Source of the DNA: an uncultured Colwellia sp.
Lineage (GTDB): Bacteria > Pseudomonadota > Gammaproteobacteria > Enterobacterales > Alteromonadaceae
Length of the DNA: 35,930 bases
Assembly: GCA_913058245.1 (NCBI GenBank)
Contig: CAJXQJ010000022.1
Coordinates: 1-35,930 of the forward strand
Direction of reading: 5' to 3'
Shown here: piece after piece, positions 1-9,992 of the stretch
Position numbering within the stretch: position 1 is the first letter of the stretch
Layout: the number at the start of each line of letters is the position of its first letter
Made by a program: the position numbers and the translations under genes
Notes under the pieces: generated by a model
Told to the model about the DNA's origin: nothing
The model's input: only the letters and a program-made list of their open reading frames with translations
The model's database searches: none

Positions 1-66
1 TAGACGCGCTGGATTTAGGTTCCAGTATCGCAAGATGTGAGAGTTCAAGTCTCTCCTTCCGCACCA
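1..66 (+). tRNA. leuW: tRNA-Leu (anticodon TAG), 5' end outside window
   Basis: This is the 3' part of a leucine tRNA. The anticodon stem pairs 9-13 with 21-25 around a seven-base loop (14-20), with anticodon TAG at 16-18, reading CUA. A long variable arm follows, as expected of a class II tRNA. The T arm pairs 39-43 with 51-55 around loop TTCAAGT. The 3' acceptor strand lies at 56-62, then discriminator A63 and an encoded CCA (64-66). The D arm and 5' acceptor strand are cut off by the window edge. In E. coli leuW lies in a tRNA cluster near ubiF and miaB, so the position fits conserved synteny; here ubiF converges on it. Confidence 0.93.
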
Positions 67-314
67 TTTCAAAATTTCTTATTATTTTTCTATTCTTTTG
101 AATTCCTATATATACATCCCTGCTTCTTTTCTTATTATCAACGATCTTTCATGTGACGAATTATTAGCTCTACCGATTCTCTGTTTGATATTTATTAAAC
201 TAAATACCTAACTAAAGCACTCTTGGTTACTGAGACATAAAACCACATAACAAACACTACGGTACATTATTTAACTACTGCGAGTGTTCGCTATAGCTAT
301 TGCGCTCAAAAAAA

Positions 315-1487
315 TTAAATACCACACGCATATGCGAGAGCTTTATTTTTTATAAAAGGAAATTTATTCACCATAGACAATGCAGAATTACGGGCGAACT
401 TAGCCAATGGCGAAACATGGCCAAATGATAGGTATAATGCGTCCATAGTGGTCATCATCAATAAATTGTCTTTTCGACGCATTTTTTCGTAGTCAGTCAT
501 CACTGACGAGCTACACCATGACTCTCCATTCCCTATCGCTTTAGCAATCACGTTTTGTAATGCCTTAACATCCTTAAAGCCTAAATTTACACCTTGGCCC
601 GCCATAGGATTTATTGTATGAGCAGCATCACCTAGTAAAACAACACGACCTTTGCTGTATTGATTTGCATGTCGACGGGTCAATGGGAACGCTGCTTTTG
701 TCACCACTTCCACATCTCCAAGACGCTGTGGAAACGCTTGCTGAATTTCTTGTAGCAAGCTCGCATTCGAAAGCGCAGATAAACGACTAATTTCATCTTT
801 TTCATGGTACCAAACCAAAGATGCACTATTACCTGGCATAGGCAACATAGCGACAGGCCCAGTTGGAAAATACTGTTGCCAAGTAATATCCTGCTGCGGC
901 AATTGAGTTTTAACATTCACGAGCATGGCAGATTGTGCATAATCCCAACCGGTAATACCTATATTAACTAATTTTCGCACCTGAGAGCTTGCCCCATCAG
1001 CAGCAATAATTAATTTGGCCTTAATGACTTTAGAGGATAATGTTAGTAATGCACTTGTGGAATTCTGTTCGATACCGAGTAAAGATTCTGGACAGAATGT
1101 CGAGACATTTTCGTGTTCATCAAGTTTTTGCCACAATGAAAGTTGAATTAAGCGGTTTTCAATAATATGGCCTAAATGACTTTGCTCGATGTCTTTAGCA
1201 TTAAACTCAGTATAAGCTTGTGCATTTTCCCATACCGCTAAACGCTTATATGGACACATACGCCACTGTTTTAGCTGTTGCCACGCACCAAGTTGCTTTA
1301 ATAATAGCTCTGAAGCTAAAGAAATGGCAGAAACTCTTAAATCAAATGCTTGCTCTGGGGCATACGCTGCTGGCAGTGAGCGTTCAATAACTGCAACTTT
1401 CAAACCTAACTCGGCCATAGACAACGCACTCGCAGCACCGACCATACCACCACCAACAACTACACAATCAAACTGTTTCATAACCAC
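315..1487 (-). CDS. ubiF: UbiF-type FAD-dependent ubiquinone biosynthesis hydroxylase
   Basis: The 390-residue protein belongs to the UbiH/UbiF/VisC flavin monooxygenases, which hydroxylate the ring of ubiquinone precursors at the inner membrane. An N-terminal dinucleotide-binding motif (VVGGGMVGAAS) starts near residue 9. The second FAD motif, GDAAHTINPMAGQG, lies near residue 287, and the length matches the family. The assignment to UbiF (C6 hydroxylase) rather than UbiH or UbiI rests on length and on the neighbouring tRNA-Leu(UAG) and miaB block, which accompany ubiF in E. coli. It lies 24 bases after the oxygenase gene on the same strand, so the two are probably co-transcribed. A second ATG two codons in (1481) is an equally plausible start. 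Confidence 0.85.
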   Translation of the reverse strand: MVMKQFDCVVVGGGMVGAASALSMAELGLKVAVIERSLPAAYAPEQAFDLRVSAISLASELLLKQLGAWQQLKQWRMCPYKRLAVWENAQAYTEFNAKDIEQSHLGHIIENRLIQLSLWQKLDEHENVSTFCPESLLGIEQNSTSALLTLSSKVIKAKLIIAADGASSQVRKLVNIGITGWDYAQSAMLVNVKTQLPQQDITWQQYFPTGPVAMLPMPGNSASLVWYHEKDEISRLSALSNASLLQEIQQAFPQRLGDVEVVTKAAFPLTRRHANQYSKGRVVLLGDAAHTINPMAGQGVNLGFKDVKALQNVIAKAIGNGESWCSSSVMTDYEKMRRKDNLLMMTTMDALYLSFGHVSPLAKFARNSALSMVNKFPFIKNKALAYACGI

Positions 1488-1511
1488 ATTAATATGCTGA
1501 CAAATATCGCT

Positions 1512-2165
1512 TTATTCTACCCAACCTGAAACAGTAATTCGATGTTTATGTGCTGGGTTCGATAAAACCTTAACACTATGCGGCATCGGGTGTGCCAATT
1601 TTAAAATGGCTAAACTATTAAACTTAGGTTCGAGCTGCTTTTTAAAGAATTTAATCTTTTTCGGGTATAACTCTAATTGGCCGCCATATTTTTTCTGCCA
1701 GCCCTGTGATAATTGGTAAATAAAAGCATACTTACCGGCACTGCCATCAGTATGGTAGCTAATAAACTGCCCAGCCTTGAAATCAGCGAAAAATGAATCT
1801 TGTAACTGCCCTACTATCAATTCCTCTTCTTTAAGCAAATTAATGACTTTTTCACCAATACCTTTATGCAATTGAGACTGTCCATGCTGTTTTGCATGCT
1901 TGTTACTCGAGCGATAAAATGAAAATGAAAACTGTCGGCGCTTTAACGCTTGCCCTGCTTGCTTGTGACGGTGCTTATCAATGATATCTGACGAAATTCG
2001 ATCTTTAATATTCATTAGTGGCCGGTAAGGAGTCGTTAATAAATTCCATTTTTTAAAGTGATTTTCTTTAATAATTTTACCCCGCAATTGAAGTGCCTCA
2101 TCATAAGGTAAAAAATTATTAATTTGTACAAAACCATTTTTATCCAAGTATTCAATCCATTTCAT
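1512..2165 (-). CDS. 2-oxoglutarate/Fe(II)-dependent oxygenase (prolyl-4-hydroxylase-like fold)
   Basis: The 217-residue protein carries the double-stranded beta-helix signature of 2-oxoglutarate and iron dependent oxygenases. There is an H-x-D pair in ISYHTDGSAGKY, followed by GGQLELYP, and near the C-terminus a distal His in MPHSVKVL and an Arg in HKHRITVSGWVE that would bind the 2-oxoglutarate carboxylate. Such enzymes hydroxylate proteins or small molecules; nothing visible fixes the substrate. It is the first gene of a two-gene leftward unit with ubiF, 24 bases apart, and is divergent from the unknown gene at 2286. A link to ubiquinone metabolism is only suggested by co-transcription. 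Confidence 0.75.
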   Translation of the reverse strand: MKWIEYLDKNGFVQINNFLPYDEALQLRGKIIKENHFKKWNLLTTPYRPLMNIKDRISSDIIDKHRHKQAGQALKRRQFSFSFYRSSNKHAKQHGQSQLHKGIGEKVINLLKEEELIVGQLQDSFFADFKAGQFISYHTDGSAGKYAFIYQLSQGWQKKYGGQLELYPKKIKFFKKQLEPKFNSLAILKLAHPMPHSVKVLSNPAHKHRITVSGWVE

Positions 2166-2285
2166 ATTAAAGTCATGTAGAAATATAAATTAACCTGCTA
2201 CTACCATTAACATTTTTGTTCGCTATAATCAAAAAGCAGTTAGACAACAGTTCAATAAAAACACAAGTACTTAAAGGGAATAATT

Positions 2286-2735
2286 ATGTCAGCATTACGA
2301 AAAGAAAAAAAAATTGCTAAAGATATTAACTTAGTTTACGACCTATCTGAAAAACCTAATTTAAGCCAACTTAAAGCGCACGAAGATCGTGCGGTTGTTG
2401 CGAAGCTAAAAGCAGATTTAGTATTACCTAACAATAAGATTTTAACTGTTGATATAGATTTTGACACCACAAGTGGCTACCATGATAACGCCATCATGGT
2501 GATGGATGATTTTGGTGTCGAAATGGTCGCCACAGCATTTGAAACAAAATATGGAAAAGAACATGCCGACAAAGTGCGTAAAGCATGGGCAAAAAAACAG
2601 CATGATGATTCACCAAGGAAACCAACTTATATGCTGGTTCAGAAACCTGAACTTGCTGATCAAGTACCTAATGTTTATGCTGCCTGTGGTGATGTTAGGC
2701 ATCCCCCAAAAGAAGCTCCAACAAGCATTACTTAG
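2286..2735 (+). CDS. Uncharacterised conserved-looking protein, 149 aa
   Basis: I do not recognise this protein. It is soluble and rich in charged residues, with no signal peptide, membrane segment or cysteine cluster (a single Cys near residue 134). The N-terminus is strongly basic (ALRKEKKIAKD). The middle part alternates hydrophobic and charged residues as a beta-rich fold would, and the C-terminal tail is Pro-rich. A good ribosome-binding site (AAGGGA, 2274-2279) precedes the ATG. Its end overlaps the start of the membrane sensor by about 44 bases, which suggests coupled expression. It is divergent from the oxygenase/ubiF unit, with a 120-base shared upstream region. Confidence 0.7.
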   Translation: MSALRKEKKIAKDINLVYDLSEKPNLSQLKAHEDRAVVAKLKADLVLPNNKILTVDIDFDTTSGYHDNAIMVMDDFGVEMVATAFETKYGKEHADKVRKAWAKKQHDDSPRKPTYMLVQKPELADQVPNVYAACGDVRHPPKEAPTSIT

Positions 2736-5553
2736 TTTAATTTTTATACGTGGGATTAGATTATGGCGAAATATTTCGCCATCTATTCTGTTAGTGTTTT
2801 CCTTATTTAATACTGCAGCTGCTCAACAATTTGATAATCATTTCCCTAATGCTAGCACTATAATCCAAGATAATAGAGGTTTTATTTGGTTAGCCTCCCC
2901 TTCAGGATTAATCAGACACAATAGCAAAGATAATATAGTATTTAATTCAAGTAACAATAACTGGCCATTGCCATTTGATTGGATCAATGACATCCATTTT
3001 ATTGATAATAATAATTTACTGTTGGCAACTGAAACACATCAACTATGGCTGTTTAATACAACTCGAGGTGAGGCAAAAAAACTTGATATAAGTATCCACC
3101 GAAACAGTATTTATCAAGTTATAGCACACGGTGGTTATTATTATTTAGATGTCCCTAATAAACTATACCAAATAGACGCTGCAAACTTATCAACAAAAAT
3201 ATTAGCTAACGACTTTGATATCAATACACTCAAGAGTACAAATAAATATGTATATATATCATCAAGTAAGGGTTTATTCAGATTCAATGGGACTGAGATA
3301 AAATTAATTAATGCGGGCAAAATATCGGCAATGACAACCATTGAAGATAAAGTAATCTTTGCCAATGCAGATACCAGCCAAATCGTCATGTTAAGCGATA
3401 ATGAAAATAAATATAGTATTAATGTCGACTCTCAAATTTCAGCTCTAACCGTATCGAATAAACAAGATAGTATTTATAGCGTTGATAAAAAAGGGGAGTT
3501 AGAAAAATATACACTTAATGAATTAACAAAAATCCCTCACACTTACCCTAATATTAAAGCGAGCTACGTAAAAAAAATATTTCATGATGAATCAGGCGTT
3601 TTATGGATACTAAATAACAGAGGTATAAAACAACTTATTCCTTCTATTACACAAAATATTTCTTTAATTTTTGATGTATTTATCAATTACATTGTACTTA
3701 CACCACATCATAATAAACTTATTATAGGTAGCTATGGGGAAGGATTAAGTGAACAGCCTTTATCTAACCCAACTTTACCTGAAAAAGTTAACAATAACTT
3801 CAGTAAGCGCGCGAAGATCATTACGGATCTATTTTCAGATGGGGAAACAATTTACATTTCAACTTTTGATGGTTTATGGCAATACAGCTCTACGGGTCAG
3901 CAACTATCACGAGTAAACTTCCTAGAGAATAATAAATTATTATTAGACATGACTCATAAGGATGGCTTGCTTTATTTGGCATCAAATAATAATGGTATTT
4001 ATATTTATGACATTGCTAACGCAAAGATTACCAAACATATTAAAGGTGAGCAGTTATCTTCAAATGAAGCCATTAATGTATTGCCACTCAGTAATAATGA
4101 AATATGGATAGCAACGTCCTCAGGTGTTGATATATTCAACCAAGAAACAAATAGAAGTAATCCGCTAATAGGCTTAGGTGAAAATAAAGTTATTTCTTTG
4201 CTTGAATACAAAAATAAGGTTTTTGTAGCAACAAAAGGAGATGGCTTTTTTGTTTATAATCAGCAAGGAGAGCAGTTAGCCCATTTCGCAAAAGATCTTA
4301 ACTTTAGCTATATGTCTCTAATTAAAGGTGAAATATGGGTTTCCGGACACCCTGGTTTATATGTTGTAAACCCTGAAAATTATCAAATTAAGATGGTGCC
4401 GAATACAGAAAAACTCACATTTACTAAAAAGCCAAAACTATTTAACGATATTGTTCATGTTGGCCATTACGGTGGTGTATTAAAGGTATCTTTAACACCT
4501 TTCAACAAGCTAGACCCCAAAGTATATATCAGTAAAACTATCGCTTCAGGTAAAGCACAATTATTAAGTCGCTCTATAGAGATAGACTCCGCAAATGATG
4601 TGGTGACATTAGAACTTGCCAGTTTAGACTTTAGACCCGGGCAAGAAAAACAATTTAAATATCAAATTAATAATGGTGAATGGCATGCAATTAACGGTAA
4701 CCAATTAACATTAACGGGGTTATCTTCAGGTACCTATAGTATAGAAATAATGGGCACGAATAGCCTTGGCCAATGGAGCGACTTTAAAGCCTACGCTGAT
4801 ATTAAAGTTGCATATCCTTGGTATTGGCATCCAAATATTAGAATACTCTATGCTGTTATCATTACTCTAATAATCACCTTAACATTTTGGCTTCTGTATT
4901 TACGCAGTCGTTCCATTAGTCATATTCACCAATTATTAAATGAAGAGATCAAAACCCATGGCCAATCTGCTGCAATCATTCATCGTAAATTGCAAAAAGT
5001 ACAAAAGCTGATAAAGCCAAAAGAAGCAATAAACTCAAACAACTTAAAAGCAGAAAATGAAGACGGTAAGTTAGCCGCTCAAGCATTAATTTCTGAGTGC
5101 ATTGCAGAATTAAAAACAAAACATAGTCACGTCGAACCAAGTAATCTATCGGGTAGCTCTTTAACCGTTGCATTGCCTTACTTAGCAGACTATTTTCATC
5201 AGCAATATCATGTTTTAGTTTCGGCACAGCTTGATATTGATTGTGAGAAAGTCGACTATGCAATACAAACCGCAATTTATCGGATTGTTTATGAAGCCAT
5301 ATTAGCAGCAATTAACAATGGTAATGGCGGCGTATTTTCAGTGCATGTGAATGAATCAAACGAAAAAATTTGGTTGAAAGTTACTGATAACGAACAAAGC
5401 TTTGCCCAATTTAACAGTAAAATTAATTTTGACATGGCAATGTACTATATTCGTCAAATTGCCAATAAATTTAACGCTACCTTTCATACTTATGATAATC
5501 AGGAGCATGGCAGTGAAATTATCATCTCAATTCCTTTGATGAAAATGTCTTAA
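2692..5553 (+). CDS. Beta-propeller (Reg_prop) / Y_Y_Y membrane sensor with degenerate histidine-kinase module
   Basis: A large membrane sensor of about 953 residues if started at the ATG at 2692; an ATG at 2677 is also possible, and the frame stays open upstream. A signal or anchor segment (SILLVFSLFNTAAA) precedes a long periplasmic region of repeated beta-propeller blades (FIWLASPSGL, VLWILNNRG, EIWIATSSG). A Y_Y_Y-type domain (LDFRPGQEKQFKYQINNGEW) then leads to one transmembrane helix near window 4840-4905. The cytoplasmic part has a short coiled segment and an ATPase-like fold (YEAILAAINNG as a weak N box, HGSEIIISIPL at the end). The expected G1 motif reads DNEQSF instead of DxGxG, and I see no convincing phosphoacceptor His box. 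Catalysis is therefore doubtful. No response regulator is adjacent. Confidence 0.78.
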   Translation: MLGIPQKKLQQALLSLIFIRGIRLWRNISPSILLVFSLFNTAAAQQFDNHFPNASTIIQDNRGFIWLASPSGLIRHNSKDNIVFNSSNNNWPLPFDWINDIHFIDNNNLLLATETHQLWLFNTTRGEAKKLDISIHRNSIYQVIAHGGYYYLDVPNKLYQIDAANLSTKILANDFDINTLKSTNKYVYISSSKGLFRFNGTEIKLINAGKISAMTTIEDKVIFANADTSQIVMLSDNENKYSINVDSQISALTVSNKQDSIYSVDKKGELEKYTLNELTKIPHTYPNIKASYVKKIFHDESGVLWILNNRGIKQLIPSITQNISLIFDVFINYIVLTPHHNKLIIGSYGEGLSEQPLSNPTLPEKVNNNFSKRAKIITDLFSDGETIYISTFDGLWQYSSTGQQLSRVNFLENNKLLLDMTHKDGLLYLASNNNGIYIYDIANAKITKHIKGEQLSSNEAINVLPLSNNEIWIATSSGVDIFNQETNRSNPLIGLGENKVISLLEYKNKVFVATKGDGFFVYNQQGEQLAHFAKDLNFSYMSLIKGEIWVSGHPGLYVVNPENYQIKMVPNTEKLTFTKKPKLFNDIVHVGHYGGVLKVSLTPFNKLDPKVYISKTIASGKAQLLSRSIEIDSANDVVTLELASLDFRPGQEKQFKYQINNGEWHAINGNQLTLTGLSSGTYSIEIMGTNSLGQWSDFKAYADIKVAYPWYWHPNIRILYAVIITLIITLTFWLLYLRSRSISHIHQLLNEEIKTHGQSAAIIHRKLQKVQKLIKPKEAINSNNLKAENEDGKLAAQALISECIAELKTKHSHVEPSNLSGSSLTVALPYLADYFHQQYHVLVSAQLDIDCEKVDYAIQTAIYRIVYEAILAAINNGNGGVFSVHVNESNEKIWLKVTDNEQSFAQFNSKINFDMAMYYIRQIANKFNATFHTYDNQEHGSEIIISIPLMKMS

Positions 5554-5573
5554 ACAAGTAAATTATGTACAAT

Positions 5574-5612
5574 TGGCAGTTACTAAGTCTTACGTTTCAG
5601 TTATAACTGCCA
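5574..5612. repeat. 9-bp inverted repeat downstream of the propeller sensor
   Basis: TGGCAGTTA at 5574-5582 and TAACTGCCA at 5604-5612 are perfect reverse complements separated by 21 bases. It begins 21 bases after the sensor stop codon. No T-run follows, so it is not a standard intrinsic terminator. It could be a weak terminator, an mRNA-stabilising hairpin or a protein-binding site. The remainder of the 326-base gap up to miaB (5613-5879) is AT-rich, presumably carries the miaB promoter, and shows no other structure I can support. Confidence 0.4.
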
Positions 5613-5879
5613 CAGAAGAAACTCGCTAGCATATGAATTTAAGTCTCGTTAATCAAAAGTCATAGCACTATTATGCCAACTTATTCTCGTCGGACTCGAA
5701 GCTTAAAACTCCATTTTAGTATGACTTTCTCTCATTCCTAACAAAATAGCATTGCTATATTTATTTTAACGTCAATTTTCTAAGCTAGCATCAAAGGCAA
5801 AGAAAGAGTAAAATATGCCCCCTTAAATTCTCTAGCAAAAACTAGAATCAATTTCATAGTAAAGATTAGGCGCGAATAA

Positions 5880-7337
5880 ATGAGTAAAAAGCTATACATC
5901 AAAACTTGGGGCTGTCAAATGAACGAGTATGACTCGCAGAAGATGGCTGAATTGTTAGACTCCACCCACGGGTTTGAATTGGCCGAAGAAGCCGAAGACG
6001 CTGATGTGATTTTGTTAAATACTTGTTCTATTCGTGAAAAAGCTCAAGAGAAAGTTTTCCATCAACTTGGTCGTTGGAAAAACCTTAAAGCTGAAAATCC
6101 AGAACTGGTCATTGGTGTAGGTGGTTGTGTTGCATCACAAGAAGGTGATGCTATACGTCAGCGTGCACCTTATGTTGATATGGTTTTTGGACCACAAACC
6201 TTGCACCGCTTACCTGAAATGATCCAACAAGTAACTGGTGAAAAAAATCCAGTTGTTGACGTTAGTTTCCCTGAAATTGAAAAATTTGATCGTCTTCCTG
6301 AGCCTAAGGCTGAAGGTGCGACTGCTTTTGTTTCCATTATGGAAGGTTGTAGTAAATACTGTACTTTCTGTGTAGTGCCTTATACTCGCGGCGAAGAAGT
6401 TAGTCGTCCACTTGATGATGTACTTTATGAAATTGCGCAATTAGCAGAGCAAGGAGTTCGTGAAGTAAACTTACTTGGTCAAAATGTTAACGGTTACCGT
6501 GGTGATTCACATGACGGTAGCATTTGCCGTTTCTCAGAACTATTACGTTTAATTGCCACTATCGATGGTATTGATCGCATTCGTTACACCACATCGCACC
6601 CTATTGAATTTACTGACGACATTATTGACGTATACAAAGATGTGCCAGAATTAGTTAGCCATTTACATTTACCAGTGCAAAGTGGCTCAGACAGAATATT
6701 AACGCAAATGAAGCGTGGCCATACGGCAATTGAATATAAGTCTCAAATTCGCAAATTGAAAAAAGCACGCCCAGATATTTGCATGTCATCAGATTTCATC
6801 ATTGGTTTCCCAGGTGAAACAGATGCAGACTTTGAAGCAACGATGAACTTGATCAAAGCGGTTGATTTTGATTTAAGCTTCAGCTTTATTTACAGTGCAC
6901 GACCTGGTACTCCAGCAGCAGACATGGTTGATGACATTAGTGACGAAGTTAAAAAGCAACGTTTACAAATATTACAGGACCGTATTAGCCAACAGGCTCT
7001 GCATATTGCTCGTCAAATGCTAAATACTGAACAGCGTATATTGGTTGAAGGCCCATCAAAGAAAAATCCGATGGAGCTTCGTGGCCGCACCGAAAACAAC
7101 CGTATAGTCAACTTTGTTGCACCACATTCGGTTATAGGACAATTTGTTGATGTAAAAATTACCGATGTTTATGCCAACTCACTTCGTGGTGAATTAGTCC
7201 GTCAAGAAAGCGAAATGGGCTTACGTATTGCACATTCTCCGGCTGACATACTTGCAAACAACCATCACCAAACGAGTGAAAGTTCAACTAACGAAAATTC
7301 TGTTGATGAACTTGGTGTGGCAACGTTTACCCCTTAA
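5880..7337 (+). CDS. miaB: tRNA-2-methylthio-N6-isopentenyladenosine37 synthase MiaB
   Basis: A radical-SAM methylthiotransferase that adds the 2-methylthio group to i6A37 of tRNAs reading U-starting codons. The N-terminal UPF0004 domain contains C12 ([11 protein letters not shown]), C49 ([14 protein letters not shown]) and C83, which hold the auxiliary Fe-S cluster. The radical-SAM cluster is C157, C161 and C164 (GCSKYCTFC). A C-terminal TRAM domain binds tRNA. The length of 485 residues is slightly longer than the E. coli enzyme because of a Ser/Asn-rich tail. It heads the miaB-ybeZ-ybeY-corC-lnt block, the same order as in E. coli. Confidence 0.98.
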   Translation: MSKKLYIKTWGCQMNEYDSQKMAELLDSTHGFELAEEAEDADVILLNTCSIREKAQEKVFHQLGRWKNLKAENPELVIGVGGCVASQEGDAIRQRAPYVDMVFGPQTLHRLPEMIQQVTGEKNPVVDVSFPEIEKFDRLPEPKAEGATAFVSIMEGCSKYCTFCVVPYTRGEEVSRPLDDVLYEIAQLAEQGVREVNLLGQNVNGYRGDSHDGSICRFSELLRLIATIDGIDRIRYTTSHPIEFTDDIIDVYKDVPELVSHLHLPVQSGSDRILTQMKRGHTAIEYKSQIRKLKKARPDICMSSDFIIGFPGETDADFEATMNLIKAVDFDLSFSFIYSARPGTPAADMVDDISDEVKKQRLQILQDRISQQALHIARQMLNTEQRILVEGPSKKNPMELRGRTENNRIVNFVAPHSVIGQFVDVKITDVYANSLRGELVRQESEMGLRIAHSPADILANNHHQTSESSTNENSVDELGVATFTP

Positions 7338-7407
7338 AAATAGTTGTAACGGTAACTAACTCGCTTATTTACTGTTTTCATTTTGTTATCTGTATCAGGA
7401 ATAACTT

Positions 7408-8484
7408 TTGAGTAAAAATACCAGTATTACCTTTGAATTATCCCCAGCTGATAATAACCGGCTAGCAAACCTTTGTGGTGCTATTGACGACAATCTTAAA
7501 ACGATTGAACGTCGTATGGGGGTTGAAATCAGCTATAAAAGCCACGAATTTAAAGTTACAGGCAAAACCATAAACTGCCAAGCAGTAAAACAACTTTTAG
7601 TTAATCTATACCTTGAAACAGAAACCGTTAAAGGTAAATCGAAAGATATTACGCCTGAGGTTGTACACTTAGCCATTATTGATGCTAGTACCCTAGAAAC
7701 AGAGCCAACTCAACTTGATGCTAAATTTGACGACATGGTTGCCATTAAAACCAAACGTGGCGTTATTAAGCCTAGAAATGAAAACCAGCAAAATTATGTT
7801 CGTAACGTAATCACTAACGATATTAGCTTCGGTGTTGGTGTTGCAGGCACAGGTAAAACCTATTTAGCGGTCGCTTGTGCTGTTGATGCATTAGAACGTC
7901 AAGAAATTAGACGTATATTACTTACTCGTCCAGCAGTTGAAGCAGGTGAAAAACTTGGTTTTCTTCCTGGTGATTTATCGCAAAAGGTCGATCCATATTT
8001 ACGCCCACTTTATGATGCCTTATTTGAAATGTTAGGTTTCGAGAAAGTTGAAAAGCTTATTGAACGTAATGTTATTGAGGTTGCGCCACTAGCTTATATG
8101 CGCGGTAGAACTTTGAATGATGCTTTTATTATTCTTGATGAAAGTCAAAATACCACCGTCGAGCAAATGAAAATGTTTTTAACCCGTATTGGCTTTAATT
8201 CACGCGCGGTAATCACTGGTGATATTACACAAGTAGATTTACCTCGAGGACAAAAATCTGGGCTACGTCATGCAATTGAAGTACTAGATGATATTTCGGG
8301 AGTCAGCTTTAATTTCTTTCAATCTAAAGATGTAGTGCGACACCCTGTCGTTGGCCGTATTGTTGAAGCGTATGACGCCTTTGAACAAAAAGAGAATCGT
8401 TTGAAACAAGAAAAGCATCAACGTAAAGCTGATGAAATAGCTCGCGCTGCAAATAATTTAAATGAAAGTTCAAATGAAAAGTAA
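7408..8484 (+). CDS. ybeZ: PhoH-like ATPase YbeZ
   Basis: A 358-residue PhoH-family P-loop ATPase. The Walker A motif GVAGTGKT is at residues 144-151 and the Walker B motif is in FIILDESQN. An N-terminal region of about 110 residues precedes the PhoH domain, as in E. coli YbeZ. In other bacteria it partners with YbeY in ribosome and RNA maturation. The start is a TTG at 7408, supported by AGGA seven bases upstream; no ATG fits better. The C-terminal tail is Lys/Gln/Glu-rich, and the 3' end overlaps ybeY. Confidence 0.95.
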   Translation: MSKNTSITFELSPADNNRLANLCGAIDDNLKTIERRMGVEISYKSHEFKVTGKTINCQAVKQLLVNLYLETETVKGKSKDITPEVVHLAIIDASTLETEPTQLDAKFDDMVAIKTKRGVIKPRNENQQNYVRNVITNDISFGVGVAGTGKTYLAVACAVDALERQEIRRILLTRPAVEAGEKLGFLPGDLSQKVDPYLRPLYDALFEMLGFEKVEKLIERNVIEVAPLAYMRGRTLNDAFIILDESQNTTVEQMKMFLTRIGFNSRAVITGDITQVDLPRGQKSGLRHAIEVLDDISGVSFNFFQSKDVVRHPVVGRIVEAYDAFEQKENRLKQEKHQRKADEIARAANNLNESSNEK

Positions 8485-8950
8485 CGGTCCAACTATTGAC
8501 GTTGATTTACAAATTGCTTGTGACAACGAAAATTTACCTAGCCAGAAAGATTTTCAATGTTGGGCTGAAGCTGCATTAAAACAATTTAACAAGCCATTTG
8601 AGTTAACGATTAGATTAGTTTCAAGTGAGGAAAGTCAGCAGCTCAATAGCCAATACCGTGGAAAAGATAAACCAACCAATGTTTTATCTTTTCCATTTGA
8701 AGTGCCGGAAGGAATTGAATTAAATTTGCTAGGCGACTTAATAATTTGTATTGCAGTTGTCGAAGCTGAAGCTGAAGAACAGAAAAAAATATTGAAAGCC
8801 CATTGGGCACATATGGTCGTTCACGGTTGTTTACATTTACTGGGGTTTGACCACATTAATGATGATGAAGCAGAAGAAATGGAAGCGCTGGAAAGTAAAA
8901 TTATCACCACATTAGGCTTTCCTGCACCATATGAAATAAACGAAAACTAG
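8462..8950 (+). CDS. ybeY: Endoribonuclease YbeY (rRNA maturation factor)
   Basis: A 162-residue metal-dependent RNase needed for 16S rRNA 3'-end maturation and ribosome quality control. The zinc-binding signature is complete: H121, H125 and H131 in [13 protein letters not shown]. The conserved [16 protein letters not shown] block carries the family's conserved Arg (R66). It overlaps ybeZ by 23 bases if started at 8462, or by 11 if started at the in-frame ATG at 8474. Neither has a strong ribosome-binding site, so expression is probably coupled to ybeZ. Confidence 0.96.
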   Translation: MKVQMKSNGPTIDVDLQIACDNENLPSQKDFQCWAEAALKQFNKPFELTIRLVSSEESQQLNSQYRGKDKPTNVLSFPFEVPEGIELNLLGDLIICIAVVEAEAEEQKKILKAHWAHMVVHGCLHLLGFDHINDDEAEEMEALESKIITTLGFPAPYEINEN

Positions 8951-9107
8951 CGATAGCGGAAATTGTAGTTAATTAAATTAGTTTAATGAAATTGTAACAG
9001 AGTCATAAAATAACGATTTAATACTTGAAATAATTAAAAATCGGTTACAAACTAACCAACTACTTTTTGAATTATACATTCGAACAACAAGGATATAACA
9101 AGGCTCT

Positions 9108-9986
9108 ATGAGCGACGACCACCCCCACTCTAGTAACGGTTCTACTAATAAATCAATCTTGGATAAAATTGTTCAGGTGTTTACAGGAGAACCGAGAAAT
9201 AAAGAAGAGCTCGTTGATGTATTAAACGATGCTGAAGACCGAGAACTCATCAACCCTGAAATCAAACAAATGATTGAAGGTGTACTTGAAGTATCTGATA
9301 TGCGTGTACGCGATATCATGATCCCGCGCTCACAAATGGTGACGTTAGATATCAAAGATGCGATAGAGAAATCATTGCCAATAATTATTGAATCTGGGCA
9401 TTCTCGTTTTCCGGTTATTAATGAAGATATTGACCATATTGAAGGCATTTTATTAGCGAAAGACCTGCTCGCCTTTGGTTTTAAGCAAACCGAAGAAGAG
9501 TTTACTTTAGATAAAATTATCAGGCCTGCGATTATCGTTCCTGAAAGTAAAAAAGTTGATCCGTTATTAAAAGAATTTCGACAGCAACGTTATCATATGG
9601 CAATTGTCGTCGATGAATATGGTGGTGTATCAGGTGTTGTTACAATCGAAGATATTCTTGAACTTATCGTTGGTGAAATTGAAGACGAAACCGATGACGC
9701 AATAGAAGAAGATATAAAGCATTTAGCCGGACAAGTTTACCAAGTAAAATCTTTAACTAATTTAGCTGACTTCAATGAATTCTTTAATGTGCAATTTAAT
9801 GAAAGCGACGCTGACACTATTGGTGGCATTGTATTACAGCACTTTGGCCATATGCCGAAAAAAAGTGAACATGTAACAATTAATAAAGTTATCTTTAAAG
9901 TAACGTCTGCCGACAGTCGACGTATACAAACGTTGCAAGTTACAGTACCAAAATCACATCAAGTTACGGGTAAAATCGTTGACTAA
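9108..9986 (+). CDS. corC: CorC/YbeX family CBS-domain protein
   Basis: A soluble 292-residue member of the CorC/HlyC group. Two CBS domains lie at about residues 65-195, starting with the family signature VSDMRVRDIMIPRSQM. A C-terminal CorC_HlyC domain (about 205-285; ADTIGGIVLQHFGHMP) follows. There is no DUF21 membrane domain, as in E. coli CorC/YbeX, which is linked to Mg/Co efflux and, more recently, to ribosome metabolism with YbeY and YbeZ. The spacing of 157 bases from ybeY leaves room for its own promoter; lnt follows after 6 bases. Confidence 0.93.
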   Translation: MSDDHPHSSNGSTNKSILDKIVQVFTGEPRNKEELVDVLNDAEDRELINPEIKQMIEGVLEVSDMRVRDIMIPRSQMVTLDIKDAIEKSLPIIIESGHSRFPVINEDIDHIEGILLAKDLLAFGFKQTEEEFTLDKIIRPAIIVPESKKVDPLLKEFRQQRYHMAIVVDEYGGVSGVVTIEDILELIVGEIEDETDDAIEEDIKHLAGQVYQVKSLTNLADFNEFFNVQFNESDADTIGGIVLQHFGHMPKKSEHVTINKVIFKVTSADSRRIQTLQVTVPKSHQVTGKIVD

Positions 9987-9992
9987 ACCTAC

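Noticed and set aside
2506..2691. Upstream extension of the propeller sensor frame from 2506
   Set aside because: It lies almost wholly inside the 149-aa gene, has no signal-peptide logic, and reads as a shadow of that gene. The start was moved to 2692.
1..7337. Functional link between tRNA-Leu(UAG) and MiaB
   Set aside because: MiaB acts on tRNAs with A36 that read U-starting codons; this tRNA has anticodon TAG (G36) and is not an expected substrate. The proximity is conserved synteny only.
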